Below, piece by piece: positions 12,152 through 23,972 of a stretch of DNA of 64,000 nucleotides; within the stretch, counting starts at the first letter, position 1, and each line of letters starts with the position of its first letter. This DNA comes from Dentipellis sp. KUC8613 (Eukaryota > Basidiomycota > Agaricomycetes > Russulales > Hericiaceae), in assembly GCA_002286715.1 (NCBI GenBank), contig NSJX01000052.1:62001-126000 (forward strand). Reading direction: 5' to 3'. The position numbers were made by a program, and so were the translations under genes. The notes under the pieces are model-generated. The model did no database searches and was not told where the DNA came from. It saw only the letters and a list, made by a program, of their open reading frames with translations.

Positions 12152-14923
12152 CTATAGCGCATCGAAGTTGATATGATGCGACGCGCGTCTCCTCTCCAGC
12201 TCGTCCTCCCTCTACATTTCACAAAAACGCATCAGCACCCGTCAACCTGAACGGGCAAATCCCACTGACCTTCTCGTTCAAATGCAGCACGAGCACCACA
12301 ATCGCCAGGCCCAGCATCGCTCCTACCACACTGACGCCCACCCACGGGATCCACTCGCCCGGGCGCAGGTACAGCTCCTTGTGCCACTCCCCGGACGGCA
12401 CGGGGTTGATCACGATCTTCGAGTTCGGGATGACCATCTCGAGCGCGACGAAGTGCTCCGCGCTGTGCTTCGTCGAGCCCGCGAAGAGGTTCTCGATGTA
12501 GTTGTTTGTGCGCCCGAGCCCGAAGAAGGCGTAGGGCGTGTGGAGGGACTGGTAGGCCGTTTGTGGGAGTTGCGCGACTGTAGAGGAGGTGTGTGTGAGC
12601 TGTGGGAAAGGGAGGGAGAGGGTAAGGGAGAGGGGAGGTACCCTGAGCGGCGGACCGCCGGCCGGACGTGTCGAGAACGGTGTACTTATAGCTGGCTCCC
12701 GAATAGCTTACGCCAAAGGGCTATGAATGGAGACATGATCAGCTCACAGTTGCCATGAAGTCGCCGCGACGAAAGACGTACATGATACTTCTCGCTGCTG
12801 TTGGGCACGGTACACCAACCGCCATTACATGCCCCGTTGAGGACTGCACGAGCCGAGACTCAGGGAAAAAAAGACCGACGAAAGGATATACGACGCACCA
12901 ATGGCTTTCATGAAGAATGCATCGTAATAGAAGTTATTCTGCACGAACGTCACATGGCCCTGTCCTTGGTCTCCAGTCCTTTGCACCATGATGTCCAGCG
13001 TGCCCTGCGACGGAGATCCGCATAAACAAAAAATCCCTCTAATATGCTCAAGAGAAATGACTCACATCCTCATCCATATCCAAGAACGCTACACCCCGTG
13101 CGTCGCCCATGCCCTGCAACGCATCCGCGCCCTTCGTAACCTCACTCCACCCGCGCCGCGCGCCAGGGGAGTCGCACCCGACTGCACCCTTTACGTTTCC
13201 TGAGCACGGCTGGGAGAGCAAAAGGTGTGGTGTGCGTGTGCGGTCTTTGCGCGACCCTGCTATAAGTAGGAAATCAGGGTAACCGTCGAGGTTGACGTCA
13301 CCCAGTCGCGGTGGTACGGGGAGAGGGGGGCTGAAGGACGTGTCGAGGACGAGGAGAGAAGGGGAGGTGGACGGGAGGAGGGTCGACAGTGCGACAGTGA
13401 CGAAGGACTGAGTGAGTTATCACAGTTAGTCCTCGTCGACGTAAAAGAGACATATCCTTACGGGCCCCTCAAATTCAAATTTGAAGTTTGGATCCACGGT
13501 GCACAAGGCGTCTGGCCGTCGACATGTCTTACGTCCATCAGCACCTGCCGAGGATATGATAGCGGACGAGGCGGATGCGCAAAGTGGCAGCTGGCGGTTG
13601 TATGCGATATTGAATGCGCAATTCGAACCGAGGCCAGTCGCGGTTGATACAGAGTTGCAGGTTGTGATGAACAGGTCGATAGTGCCGTCGCGATCTGACA
13701 TCACACGATAAGTATCGGTGATTACGTTCGAAGCTCGCTCGAAGTTTACTACGCACCCATGTCTGCAAATGCGACGCTCTGCGTCCCTCGTGGCAGGCGA
13801 CCACTCTGCGCGAGGGCAAACCCTTCATCCTTGTTGTTCACCCATATCTGGTAGGATTTATCTCCTCCGGGCTCGTCACACATCAGGAACAGGTCTAGAG
13901 AGCATATCATGAGCCCCAGGAACGAAAGCGAGCGATAAGGTGCAGCATTTACCAGCAAGGCAGTCGCCATTCAAGTCAACAACAGCATTACTGTGCGGAT
14001 TCGATATCCTGCACCTCGGTTGTGTTCCATTGAACGGAGGGTCAATTCTGCAGCACGAAAATCAGAGACTCGGTCATTTTGTATTCTATAAAGTGGGACT
14101 TCAGAAGGTGAGCTTACATGTCGTAGAGGTGGTCGCTAGAATCGGATGCATTCCAAACATTCTGCCAGACCTTCAACGAGGGAGGGTTCCCCGGTCTGAG
14201 GCCAAGGAGATCGATCTTCATGTCACCATCAATATCGAGAGTGATAGGCTGAGATAATGTAGACGAGGGTAGGTGTATAGAGTCCACTTCTGTTACGTTT
14301 AAGATGCTCAGCTATCGTCATGAGATGGTTCGAGGTATAGCATATACGCACCAAACCCACCCCCAACGCGTGCAGGATAAAGCGACATAGTCAATTGACC
14401 GGAGACGGAGCTTCGGGACGTGACAAGCACGTCTAAGGTGCCGTCCTGCGTGAAGTCACCAGGGACAACGTTATAGACAGCTTGTGGATGTCGGAAAGAG
14501 GCCGAACGTCGGAAGGTGAAGTCCTCTGGTCCATAAGTGTAAGAGCACATTATTCCTCGCTCAGAAAGCGTAGACACAGACCATGATTCCATAAGTATAC
14601 CGAGAGTGTTTGCTGGTCTGAACCGAGCATAATGACATCCAAGCTGAAGCGTGAACACATCAGACATGCCACTCAGACATACTGCGCTAGTGCACATACA
14701 ATTGATCTCCATTAAAGTCTCCAAATGCGACCACTCTCCCGTCGTCATTCTCAAGCCCCATCGAACCCGCTCCAAGTAACGCGTTGCCCTTGAATCTCTT
14801 TGGCGAGAAGGGCCATATCCACGACGCCGCGGTTGGCGAGGCAAAGGCGACCAGTGCGATACATGCAAGCAAAAGGAAAGAGGAGAATCGTGGAGGTCGC
14901 CGTCGCCGGAAAGACCTGTACAT
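12152..14923 (-). CDS. TIP/ITFG1-like FG-GAP repeat membrane protein
   Basis: The likely orthologue of T-cell immunomodulatory protein (ITFG1/TIP), a type I membrane protein with an integrin-like FG-GAP beta-propeller lumenal or extracellular domain. An Arg-rich start (MYRSFRRRRPPRF) precedes the hydrophobic signal FSSFLLLACIALVAFASPTA. It is followed by ASWIWPFSPKRF and FG-GAP/Ca-binding repeats such as VAFGDFNGDQ and VPGDFTQDGTLDVLVTSR. Near the C-terminus a single membrane helix, WVGVSVVGAMLGLAIVVLVL, is followed by the short tail HLNEK-REDELERRRASHHINFD and stop at 12152-12154. The gene has many exons. An in-frame ATG at 14950 exists, but 14923 has the better context (ACC ATG) and gives a more usual signal peptide. 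The function in fungi is poorly known. Confidence 0.8.
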
Positions 14924-16190
14924 GGTGAAGAGATAGAGACGAGGGAGCATACGCGGAGGACAAGTGACGCGCGCACGATCACATCCAGATTCTCTTCGGG
15001 AAGGCAGTTCACACGATCTCAGGGCGCCAACATCGCCGTAGCGCCGGCCTGTGGTAGTTCAATCGTTTGTCCTCGACATCCACGGCTCTTTCTTGTTGAC
15101 ACAAAAAATAAGCCGCACAAATAGATAGCAGGAGAACCAACGAGATCGAAGAAAGGATCAATGTAGCCCCAGAGGCATTACAAACATGTTCCAAAAACTC
15201 AATTTATTCCCTCTATCAGACTCACCACCAACCCGGCCGGTCGTTACTACGGGCCCGTCGATGCTGCTTCGAGGCATTTTAAGAGATGCGCTCAGCTTGT
15301 ATTCTAGGACTGCCTTACAAGGGTTGACGGAAGAGGCATTTTCGTAGACAAGCGAATCTCGATGGCAGCGGTGCGTTTCACAGCGAGCTGCCTGCCCCAC
15401 CTACGCATGTAGAGCATAAATCCTGCACGGCGGTCTTGTTCATCTTCCTCCTGGGATTCGGACTGCGACGATTTCTGGGCGATGGCAAGTAAATTGGTTC
15501 ACCGGTCCTAGATCTGTGTGCAGTGTCGGTATCTCACTAAGAATCTTCGTCTAGAGTCGTCGGTCACTTTACATAGAAACGATCCACGGACGGTCTTGAC
15601 ATGCAATAGTTCTTGTTCTGAAGTGCGTGCCCACATGACTGACACTTCCCGCGCTCTCCAGAGCGATCCGGCGGCTTCGTCGACGATAAGGCGTCAATAT
15701 CTTCGCAATCAAGCAATACTGGGCCGCTGAACACGCGTGTGCATTGAATAGTCATACCGTGAAATCAACCAGCTTACACATGCTGACCTGCGCCGGCTGC
15801 TTATAGCAAGGCATGTTCTGTTAGTACGTCCAAGATTCTCCGAACAAGTCGAAATGAATAGGTGTGGCCACATCGATCCGCTCGGCAAAGAACCCTTGCA
15901 GTACTTCATTCGAAAACGAGACCGGCATGCTTCGTCGTGCGTGAGACCAAGTACATGTGGCCGCAGTAGAGAAATGCAAAGAAAGCTAGACTTGGGCGGA
16001 GGATTTCGGTTAGGGAGAGGGGAGACAGCCCCCAGGGCCAATCAGAACACGTACTCGGGGTGACAAATGGATTCCCACACACGTGACCGCATACTAAGGC
16101 GCGACGAAACGCGCAGATGATTTGGCTTAGTAGTGCCTGCAGCTGCCAGTCTGACCGATACAAAGGCAGACGGGTCCTATAAAGCCGCGT
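14924..16190. other. Divergent promoter region, 1.27 kb
   Basis: The spacer lies between the divergent ITFG1-like and glutathione reductase genes. A minus-strand frame at 15009-15194 could encode a small peptide with one hydrophobic stretch (LILSSISLVLLLSICAAYFL), but I find no start context or family that would make it a gene. TATAAA at 16178-16183 sits only 8 bases before the first GLR ATG. Confidence 0.4.
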
Positions 16191-18220
16191 ATGATCAGGT
16201 CTACGCTCGCATCCACCACCTTGCGCGCCCCGACACTTCGCACCACCGTGTTTTCATCACAGCAGCGTAACGCGGCACTCAGATTGCACCAGGTAAGGCG
16301 CGACTGTCATCTGACCAATTCAAGCCGATTGGTTTACATTCCAAGTGTATCTGACCCTTACCTCCTCCCTATCAGATCTCACGAGCGTTCACCTCTTCCA
16401 CTCGTACAAACATGCCCCCCATCGAGAAACCGACTGACGGAGAGAAGTACGATGCCGTGTTTATTGGCGGCGGAAGTGCTGGATCGGCGGGCTCGGTATG
16501 TGTCCATCCTGAGGCCATCGTTCGTGCATCCGCTCACCCTGCTCGCAGCGGCGCGCAGCATCCTATGGAAAGAAGGTCGCCGTCATCGAGGAGACGGGCA
16601 GGCTCGGAGGAACTTGCGTGAACGTCGGTATGTACCCACTGCAGCCGTGCGTGTGCACTACTCACCAATCTCTCATCGCGCCATAGGCTGTGTCCCGAAG
16701 AAGGTGAATATTACCACTCCTTTTTGCTGCGAGATTTCTTACAAGAGATCCTTCTAGATAATGTGGCATGCTGCCGATATTGCCGACAAAATACGCCATG
16801 CTCATGAGGGCTACGAGTTTGACGTGCCCAACGGTGCGCAGTTCCACTGGAACAAGTTCAAGCCCAAGCGCGACGCCTACATCCGCTTCCTCAACGGCAT
16901 CTACGACAGCAACTTCAACAAGGAGGGCGTCGCTTACCACGACGGCCACGCGAAGCTCCTCTCGCCCTCTGTCATCGAGATCACGCGCAAGGACGGCTCG
17001 ACGTACAAAATCAACGCGGATAAAATCGTCGTTGCGAGCGGCGGACGGCCCATCATCCCCTCGGATGACGACATCCCCGGCGCCTCGCTGGGCATCGACT
17101 CTGACGGGTTCTTCGATCTCGAGGACCAGCCCAAGCGCGTGGCCGTCGTCGGCGCAGGCTACATCGCTGTCGAGCTTGCCGGCGTGCTCCACACGCTCGG
17201 TTCCGAGACGCATCTCATCATCCGCAAGGACCACGTCTTGCGCACTTTCGACCCCGCGCTGCAGGAGACCCTGACGCCGTGGATTGAGCACACCGGTATC
17301 AACCTTCACAAGCAGAGCAAGGTCGTCAAGGTCGAGGGCGAGCGCGGTGGCGAGCTCACCATCCACACGGACAAGGGCGAGACGTTCAAGGTCGACACTC
17401 TTATCTGGGCCATTGGCCGCCGGCCCAACACGGACAACCTCGGCCTGCAAGACATCGGTGTCAAGCTCGACGCCAAGGGCGACGTTGTGGTAGACGAATA
17501 CCAGGCGACGAATGTCCCGGGCATCTGGGCTATCGGCGATGTGCAGGGCAAGGCGCTGCTGACCCCCGTGGCTATCGCTGCTGCGAGGCGCTGGTCGAAC
17601 AGGCAGTTTGGCCCGGCGAAGTTCAAGAACGATAAGCTGGACTACAACAACATCCCCACTGTTGTCTTCTCGTGTGTATCGCGACTTCCTTCTTGTGGAC
17701 CATGTCAATTGAGAGCGGTACAGGCATCCCCCCATCGGCACGGTTGGTTTGACTGAGCCCCAGGCGCGCGAGAAGTACGGAGACGCCGTCAAAATCTGTA
17801 CGCGTATATTTCATCTTTGCCCACTCGGTCATGCGGCTCACCATTGCGACTCGTTACCTAGACAAGTCCTCCTTCAGGGCACTCTACTTCTCCATGGTGC
17901 CTGCAGAGCACAAGGAACCCTCTGTGTACAAACTGATTGTCGTGGGCGAGGAGGAGCGCGTCGTCGGCATTCACGTCATCGGTGCCGGTAGTGACGAGCT
18001 CATGCAAGGCTTCGCGGTCGCGGTGAAGATGGGCGGTAAGTATTCTTGTTCAGTCGAATGCTGTAGCCAAGTTCTAACAATATATTCCAGCTACGAAGCA
18101 GGATCTCGATGACACCGTCGCGATTCATCCTACCTCTGCTGAGGGTAAGCATCTCTTACACCTGGTCCCCAGCTGGCGGTATACTTATTGGCGTTCGCAG
18201 AACTCGTCACTTTGAGATAG
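16191..18220 (+). CDS. GLR1: Glutathione reductase (NADPH)
   Basis: FAD flavoenzyme that reduces glutathione disulfide with NADPH. The first exon gives a mitochondrial-type presequence (MIRSTLASTTLRAPTLRTTV, Arg/Ser/Thr-rich). After one intron comes FTSSTRTNMPPIEKPTDGEK, where a second ATG at 16412 would start a cytosolic form. The FAD motif VFIGGGSAGSA is followed by the redox disulfide GGTCVNVGCVPKK, split by the intron ending at 16685. The NADPH fold is seen at VAVVGAGYIAVELAGVL with IRKDHVLRTF, and the second FAD site at IWAIGDVQGKALLTP. The dimer interface ends in the active-site His motif HPTSAEELVTLR and stop at 18218-18220. The usual IAAGRRL is here IAAARRW. The exon joins HPPIGTVGLTEP, YKSSFRALYFSM and ATKQDLDDTVA are all in frame. 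It is divergent from the ITFG1-like gene. Confidence 0.95.
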
Positions 18221-18639
18221 ACCTGTTTCATACTTCTGACTGGACATTGGTGGAAAGCTGAATTCTGGCAGGAAACATCAGGTGTACGAGTAGCACGTCG
18301 GTCGTCGCGGGTATCCACTTAGAGTAGCGCATAAAGCATGGTCAAAATGTTTTTGATTTTATTTCGCTTTCCGGTGGTCAGAGGGTTCCTGCCAGTGCTC
18401 TATGTCCTGAGACGCGCGTATGACGCGTCAGTTATGTTCAGCCACAAGCGCGCAGGGCTTTCTCCTTGTTCGATCGCCCCGCGTGACTTGCACCCGTACC
18501 GCAACGACCTCACATACATCCTGACACTTTCTGTCCACTGGAGACCTCGCAACTACTACACCTTGTCTCCGAGAGTGTTCACGCAACAAGACTAGAGGAA
18601 AAGGCACGCTTTGCTGCCCGGAGAACACGATATTGAGCT
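18221..18639. other. Spacer before HAT1
   Basis: This is 0.42 kb between tandem plus-strand genes, read as the GLR1 3' UTR and the HAT1 promoter. The open frame at 18338-18595 has no family resemblance and is not called. Confidence 0.5.
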
Positions 18640-20447
18640 ATGGCTGAGTGGACAACTGAATCCAATGACGCCTTGAAACTGTCCCTCGGTGTGTCTCAGT
18701 GATTCTCGTGAATAAGTTACCAAAACTAATGCCTTGTACGCCCGCGAAGTCCGTGCACCCAAAGACAAGGAAGTACTGGACGAGGAGGAGGTCAAGGCCT
18801 TTGCGAGCTTCCGTCCGATATTCACATACCCCGTACGTGATACTGCTTGTGTGTACAACTTTCAATTGACATTGCGCGGACAACACAGATATATGGCGAA
18901 GAGGAAAAGATATACGGGTACAAGGACCTCGTAATCGACGTATGAGTTCCTTTCTTCTGCATATATGCCCCTCACCAACCCTCGTGCCCCGCATACATCC
19001 AGCTACGCTTCGCCTCAGGCTCCCTGAAGCAATACCTCGACATCCGCTACTCCGCATCGCTCCCCTCGTCCTCCACCGTCGACGACGTGCGCGGCACGCT
19101 GGAGAAATACATCCCCGCGGACTACTACAAGACGGAGGAAGCGTTTCTCAGCGACGTCGAGGCGGAGGCGGAGGCGTTTCAGCCGCTGGGGAAGAAGTTG
19201 TACTCGTATACGCGGCCGAAGCCGAGCTTTTGGAAGAAGGGAGAGCCGCTGGTGGAGCCGCTGGCGGAGGACGATCCGGAGGCGGTCGTATATGAGGCAT
19301 GGCATGTGCGTACCTCTTGATATCCCCTCGTAGACCCGGGTGTGCTGAAGCGGAGGCGATATAGGCGACATGGGATACACCGCAGTTCAAGGAGTACCAC
19401 AAGCGCATGCAGCTCTTCATTCTTCTGTATATCGAGGCGGGCTCGTACATCAATGACGAAGAGGATTCCTGGGAGTTCATTGTCCTGTGAGAGCCGTTGA
19501 CACCTCGATCTCTGCGGTCTATCTGACGCGCTGCAGGTATGAGAAGCGCAAACGACAGGGCGTGCCCTCGGTCAGCACATATCACTTCGTCGGATACACG
19601 TCTCTGTACCCGTTCTTCTACTTCCCAGACAAGACCCGCATGCGGTTAAGGTATGTTGAGGCGCGTGCTACGAAAGCAGTATAGCTGACAACCTGCAGTC
19701 AATTTGTCATTCTACCTCCATTTCAGTGCAACGGGCACGGATGTAGGTCTCATTCTTGCTGTTATCCGGGGTAATAAATGACTGAGTAAGACCCCAGCCC
19801 AGCTGTACAAAGCCACATACCAATATGTCGTCAGCCAGCCTCTGATTGCCGAGCTGACCGTTGAAGACCCCGCAGAGGCCTTCGAAGATCTCCGGGACCG
19901 CAATGACCTCAAGTTCTTGCTCAGTCATGAAGAGTTCATGAAAGAGGCCTTTGGAGACGGCGGCATTACCCAGTCTAGCGGGGGTGGGAAAGTTGGCGGC
20001 GTTGGGCCTGGAAGGAGGAGGGGGAAAATGACGGGCAAGGCTAAGGGTAAGATTGGCCCGCCGACAGATAAATCGTGGGCGGAGGGGTGGCGGAAAAAGC
20101 TGAAGATTGCTGGGGTAAGCTGTCGTTGGTCGTTTTTGCTTGCGGTTACTGATGTATTGCTTGAAGCGCCAATTCCATCGTCTCATTGAGATGTTGATTC
20201 TGATACACTTGGATCCGACGGACGTTCGATCTGCTCGTGCGTTCCGATTGCAAGTCAAAGAACGGCTGTACCGCTTCAACTATGTGAGTCATTCTGATAT
20301 GTGCAATATACCCTGAGAATTGATCGCCGCCGCGTTCATCAGGAGGTTCTCGCTCAGCTCGAGGACAAAGAGCGCCTCGAGAAGCTCGAAGAGACATTCC
20401 AAAGTGTCAAGGAAGATTACTATCGAATCGTTGCAACCCTCCACTAG
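18640..20447 (+). CDS. HAT1: Histone acetyltransferase type B catalytic subunit
   Basis: HAT1 acetylates newly made histone H4 on Lys5 and Lys12 before chromatin assembly, working with a Hat2/RbAp46-type WD40 partner. The start MAEWTTESNDALKLSL joins VTKTNALYAREVRAPKDKEV after the first intron. The HAT1 N-terminal domain covers FRPIFTYPIYGEEEKIYGYK to about residue 170 (VYEAWHATWDTPQFKEYHKR). The acetyl-CoA motif A is VILPPFQCNGHGSQLY, with QxxGxG split by the intron near 19742-19796. The C-terminal segment GRQFHRLIEMLILIHLD and FRLQVKERLYRFNYEVL is typical of fungal HAT1. A Gly/Lys-rich insert, SSGGGKVGGVGPGRRRGKMT, lies between motif A and the C-terminus. The gene ends ...YYRIVATLH, stop 20445-20447, about 100 bases from the convergent PhzF gene. 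Confidence 0.93.
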
Positions 20448-20548
20448 CCTGGGGCTTGCTCCAATTTATATGGTATCTCTCCGCCATTTTTATATCTATC
20501 GATATGGTATCCCACTCGCAGCAGCCAAATAATAGGATCCTGCCCGCA

Positions 20549-21514
20549 TCACGGAAAGATCTCCCCCTTGCCGATGAGCTTGACATGTCCCGCAAGTCTT
20601 ATCTGCCCGCTCGCCTCATCCACCGTCACTTTCAGATCGCCCCCTCTTGGGCTGACTTGTTTGGCCTTGAATGTTTCTGGAAGACTATTCTTCTGTTTCC
20701 AATAAGGCGCGAGGAGGGTGTGCGCGGACCCGCAGACAGGATCCTCGAGCACCCAGTCGCCGAACACGGCGAACATGCGCGACTGGAACGCGAAGTCCGC
20801 AGATGGAGAAGGGGATGTGATGACGTGGACCACAAACGGTGAGCCGACCTGTACACATTGGACCATTGAGCATGTGTAGGTACGTGACAAACATGTCTCC
20901 CGGGCACTCACAAAGCCCGACATCACTGGCTTGAGAGCGCCCAGATCGGGCGTGTCAACCTCCACAAGGACATAATGCTTCATGCCCTCCGTGCCCTGCC
21001 CCCATTTCATTGCAGTGACCTTCAAGCCCTCCCCAAACACCCTCGCTAGCGTCGCCCGCAGGCGCACGGCGTCTTCCTCGCGCACGTCTGTGAACGACGC
21101 GGCCGCGAGGGAGATCTCGATGCGCCCGTCCTCCGTCTTCCGCGCAACGAGCGTGGAGCCGCTCGGCGCGTCGAAACGCAGCGCGGTGACAGACGGTGCG
21201 ACCAGCGCCGGGTCCGCGAAGATGGCACCGGAGGTCACGAGCGTCGCGTGCCCGCAGAGGGGCACCTCCCGCTCGCTCGTGAACCACCGGATGTTGAAGA
21301 CCGCGGTGTCCGCCTCGGGCGCGGGCGTCGGCGTCGGCGCCTTGGCGACGAACGCGGTCATGGGCTGGTTGAAGTTCTTCGCGATGTCGAGGAGCGTCGC
21401 GTCGGAGTAGGTCGCCAGCGTCGGGACGTACACGACCGCGGCGGGGCCGCCCCCGCCGAAGTCGGTCGTGAACGCGTTCCCGAGGATGAAGGGTGCGCTG
21501 GTGGACGTGTGCAT
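20549..21514 (-). CDS. PhzF-fold isomerase-like protein (copy 1)
   Basis: Phenazine-biosynthesis PhzF / diaminopimelate-epimerase-fold family, about 300 residues. It starts MHTSTSAPFILGNAFTTDFG. The conserved PhzF elements are GNAFTTDFGGGGPAAVV, FNQPMTAFVA (near the usual catalytic Glu region), IRWFTSEREVPLCGHATL and the C-terminal DPVCGSAHTLLAPYW followed by KAKQVSPRGGDLKV. One intron (20849-20911) joins MSGF to VGSPFVVHVITS. It is 63 nt long and stop-free, so the frame is open even unspliced. The substrate is unknown; the fungal members are not tied to phenazine synthesis. A minus-strand TATAAAA lies at 21555-21561. The gene is divergent from the family A gene at 22047, and its paralogue is at 38148-39098. 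Confidence 0.9.
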   Translation of the reverse strand: MHTSTSAPFILGNAFTTDFGGGGPAAVVYVPTLATYSDATLLDIAKNFNQPMTAFVAKAPTPTPAPEADTAVFNIRWFTSEREVPLCGHATLVTSGAIFADPALVAPSVTALRFDAPSGSTLVARKTEDGRIEISLAAASFTDVREEDAVRLRATLARVFGEGLKVTAMKWGQGTEGMKHYVLVEVDTPDLGALKPVMSGFVSARETCLSRTYTCSMVQCVQVGSPFVVHVITSPSPSADFAFQSRMFAVFGDWVLEDPVCGSAHTLLAPYWKQKNSLPETFKAKQVSPRGGDLKVTVDEASGQIRLAGHVKLIGKGEIFP

Positions 21515-22046
21515 GGCGGTTGGGAATGCGAGGTAAAATTAGGGCCGCTGTGGGTTTTATAGTGTATTGCGGGCTGTGGGGAGCCCCGCTTAGTACTGAG
21601 CAGCTCGGCCTCGGGTGAGCGTTTTTGTATACGGCTATTGGCCGCCTGAGATACCGAGTCATCGTGCGTCTGCTACCTAAGGCGTGCACACGGGGCAGGG
21701 GCAGGATCCAAGCGTCAAAGGGAGGCGCCCCTTGGCGGGGACCCGGCGCCTAAATAAATGGTGTGTTTATTCGACGCGTTGTCGCGTAATTCACGTGACG
21801 TCACGGTTGTGGATGAGCGCGTCGAGGGGCGTCGTGATCGTTTGGAGCTCAAAGTCGAACGGTCGACGTCCCCAGCGAAACATACTAACATCAAGAACTG
21901 TGCTCGTGTAACTTTTTGAAGTACGCATATCTATTAGTTTGAACAATAAGGATTTTAGCTCACTTGCATTGCCGCTGGTAGTTTATCCGAATATTCGCGT
22001 CGCAAAACTACACTTCCAAGTCTTCGACTATACACCTGTCGACAAA
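21515..22046. promoter_or_regulatory. Divergent promoter, PhzF copy 1 / family A gene 1
   Basis: A 532-bp spacer between two start codons. It has a minus-strand TATAAAA at 21555-21561 for the PhzF gene. A compound palindrome lies near the middle: TCACGTGA at 21791-21798 overlapping TGACGTCA at 21796-21803. These match the E-box (bHLH, CACGTG) and CRE/ATF (bZIP) consensus sites. The matching spacer at 37671-38147 also has TCACGTGA. Confidence 0.55.
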
Positions 22047-23443
22047 ATGACTACTACGGCCGAAGAAGAAGCGGCCCCCCAAAGCCCTGCTACGGAGCTC
22101 GTTGTCAAGCCTGGCCCAGCGCGCACACAAACGCACCGCGGGCTTCCGATCGAACTGCTTCGCGAAATAGTACTCTACACGCTTGGGAACTATTTCCCAG
22201 AGCTTTGCGTGAACCCTCGCTTCGATATCACATGGGATCCTATCCACTCACTGCTGCACGCATCCAAGCTCCTCCGTGATATAGCCATAAGCATCTTGGA
22301 ACACGCTCTTGGAGACGTGTTTATCGACCAGCACACAAAGTACGTTGATCCGTTTCAAAGCTCATCAAGTCGTTTAACACACTGTGGGCAGAGTTTTAAT
22401 CAACTACAAGCCCGCGATAATTGAGCTGCACAAGTTCGCAGTCCTTGTGGCAGAAGAACGCCTCGACACTGTCCTCTACCATCCGATCCATGCAGCTTTA
22501 GAGGCTTACCACGAGGAATGCCTCGTCAGCTGGCAAGCCCGCCTATGCGCCATCACTGCTTCTCTCCAGCACATCGAAGCGACGAAGGACACCCTCGCTT
22601 ACTTTCAAATGTCAAAGACGGCGGATGGCGAAATTCGCAGACTCTGCGAGGAGCGCTCGGTCCCCCAGTACATCCGACGGGCAATAATCCACCCCATCGA
22701 ATGCTACGCCTCGATCATCGGATACAGACAGGCGAAAGGTCTGCACATTGTCTCTTTCTGCTCTAAGTTGCCTTTTTGATGAATGTTACATTGCAGCCAT
22801 CGTCATGCGTCTGCTGTGCAGGCTGGCTCTGAAATTCGGCCCATGGATCCACAAAAACGAGGAGAGCGTCGTCACAGAGATCCCCCACGACATGTCAACC
22901 TTCTCATATGATCTCAAGATCTTATTGGCCCAGCAGCTGTTCTTCAGGGACCGGATCCTCATGGACTACGCCGTCGACAGGGAGCGCCTCCCGAAGCTGA
23001 GCCCAGACCAACTGCGTGAATTCCGCTTCTTCGAGGTGCTCTCTGTCTTCTGCTGCCCACCTGGTCTCCAGGACGACGACGTGCGCAACGACTTTTGCAG
23101 GCTCCATCGAGACATCATGCTCACCGCAGTCGAGGACGAGCTGCCGCTGCTCGACCGGTATGAAGTCGACAACCCCGGTGCACCCGACCTCACGGATATG
23201 CCGGTGTACGAGTACATCCACATCGAGCCGGCTAACTTGAATATGCTGAACAACCTTGAGAATGCCCCGAACCCTCTCCTCGACGACCTCGATCTCGACT
23301 TTGAACCTGACTTCGATGACTTTGATGGCACCGATAATTTCGATGATGCTGAGGATGGTGAGGGTGCCAACGATGATGAGGGTTCCGGGGGTTCTGAGGG
23401 ATTTGGCGACCCCGGAGGCGAAGAGGCTTCCACTGATGCGTAA
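22047..23443 (+). CDS. Family A protein 1, F-box-like N-terminus, function unknown
   Basis: I do not recognise a named family, but close relatives occur in this window at 36433-37670 and 39406-40601, with distant ones at 44620-45760 and 61057-62267. The three exons join in frame: the N-terminal block THRGLPIELLREIVLYTLG with LLHASKLLRDIAISILEHAL, the middle block VLINYKPAIIELHKFAVLVA, and the C-terminal block LPKLSPDQLREFRFFEVLS. The N-terminal LPxELLxxI pattern resembles an F-box, but weakly. The C-terminus is strongly acidic (DDLDLDFEPDFDDFDG and onward, stop 23441-23443). The second intron lies between CYASIIGYRQAKG and IVMRLLCRLALKFG. The protein is soluble by appearance, with no signal peptide or membrane helix. 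It is divergent from PhzF copy 1. Confidence 0.75.
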
Positions 23444-23972
23444 AGATCGGGCACGAGAAAGACACGACACGGTCAGCACTGCTCTCACAAATCTGTGACC
23501 ATTATCCTCATTGAAGCCAGCCTTTTCCAGACAATTCATCTATCTTTCGACCGAGGAAAGACTATAATCTTCACAAAATCGATAATCTAGTTCTTGGGCA
23601 GCCGCGGAATGTGGTTAATTGGGAGAGGATGAAGATGCGATCTATTGGATTGTATTATCAGTCTTGCGAAGCCAGCAAAGCCAGAGACGATGCTTAGTTG
23701 TCGTCGATGTCAAACAATAATGTAAAGATAATGTCAAAAGTAGTCTTTTTCTCCATGCTTCTTTCGTTCGTATTGATATGAACTCAAGTGACTCAAGAGG
23801 AGGTGAGACGACGCCACAGGCAAGCCAGAGGATTCCGGCCGCTTGATTGACTCGAAAGATCTGAGCCATGTCGAGTACGCCCTGAGAAGGATAAACCTGA
23901 TAACGCAAAAACCGTACAATACATCTCCAATTACCCCCGACTATTCGTACACTTCGTCTGTATGCGGCCGCC
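23444..23972. other. 3' spacer of convergent genes
   Basis: This is 0.53 kb between the stop of family A gene 1 and the stop of the minus-strand hydrolase gene. It is AT-richer than the flanking exons and presumably carries both 3' UTRs. No gene is seen. Confidence 0.5.
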
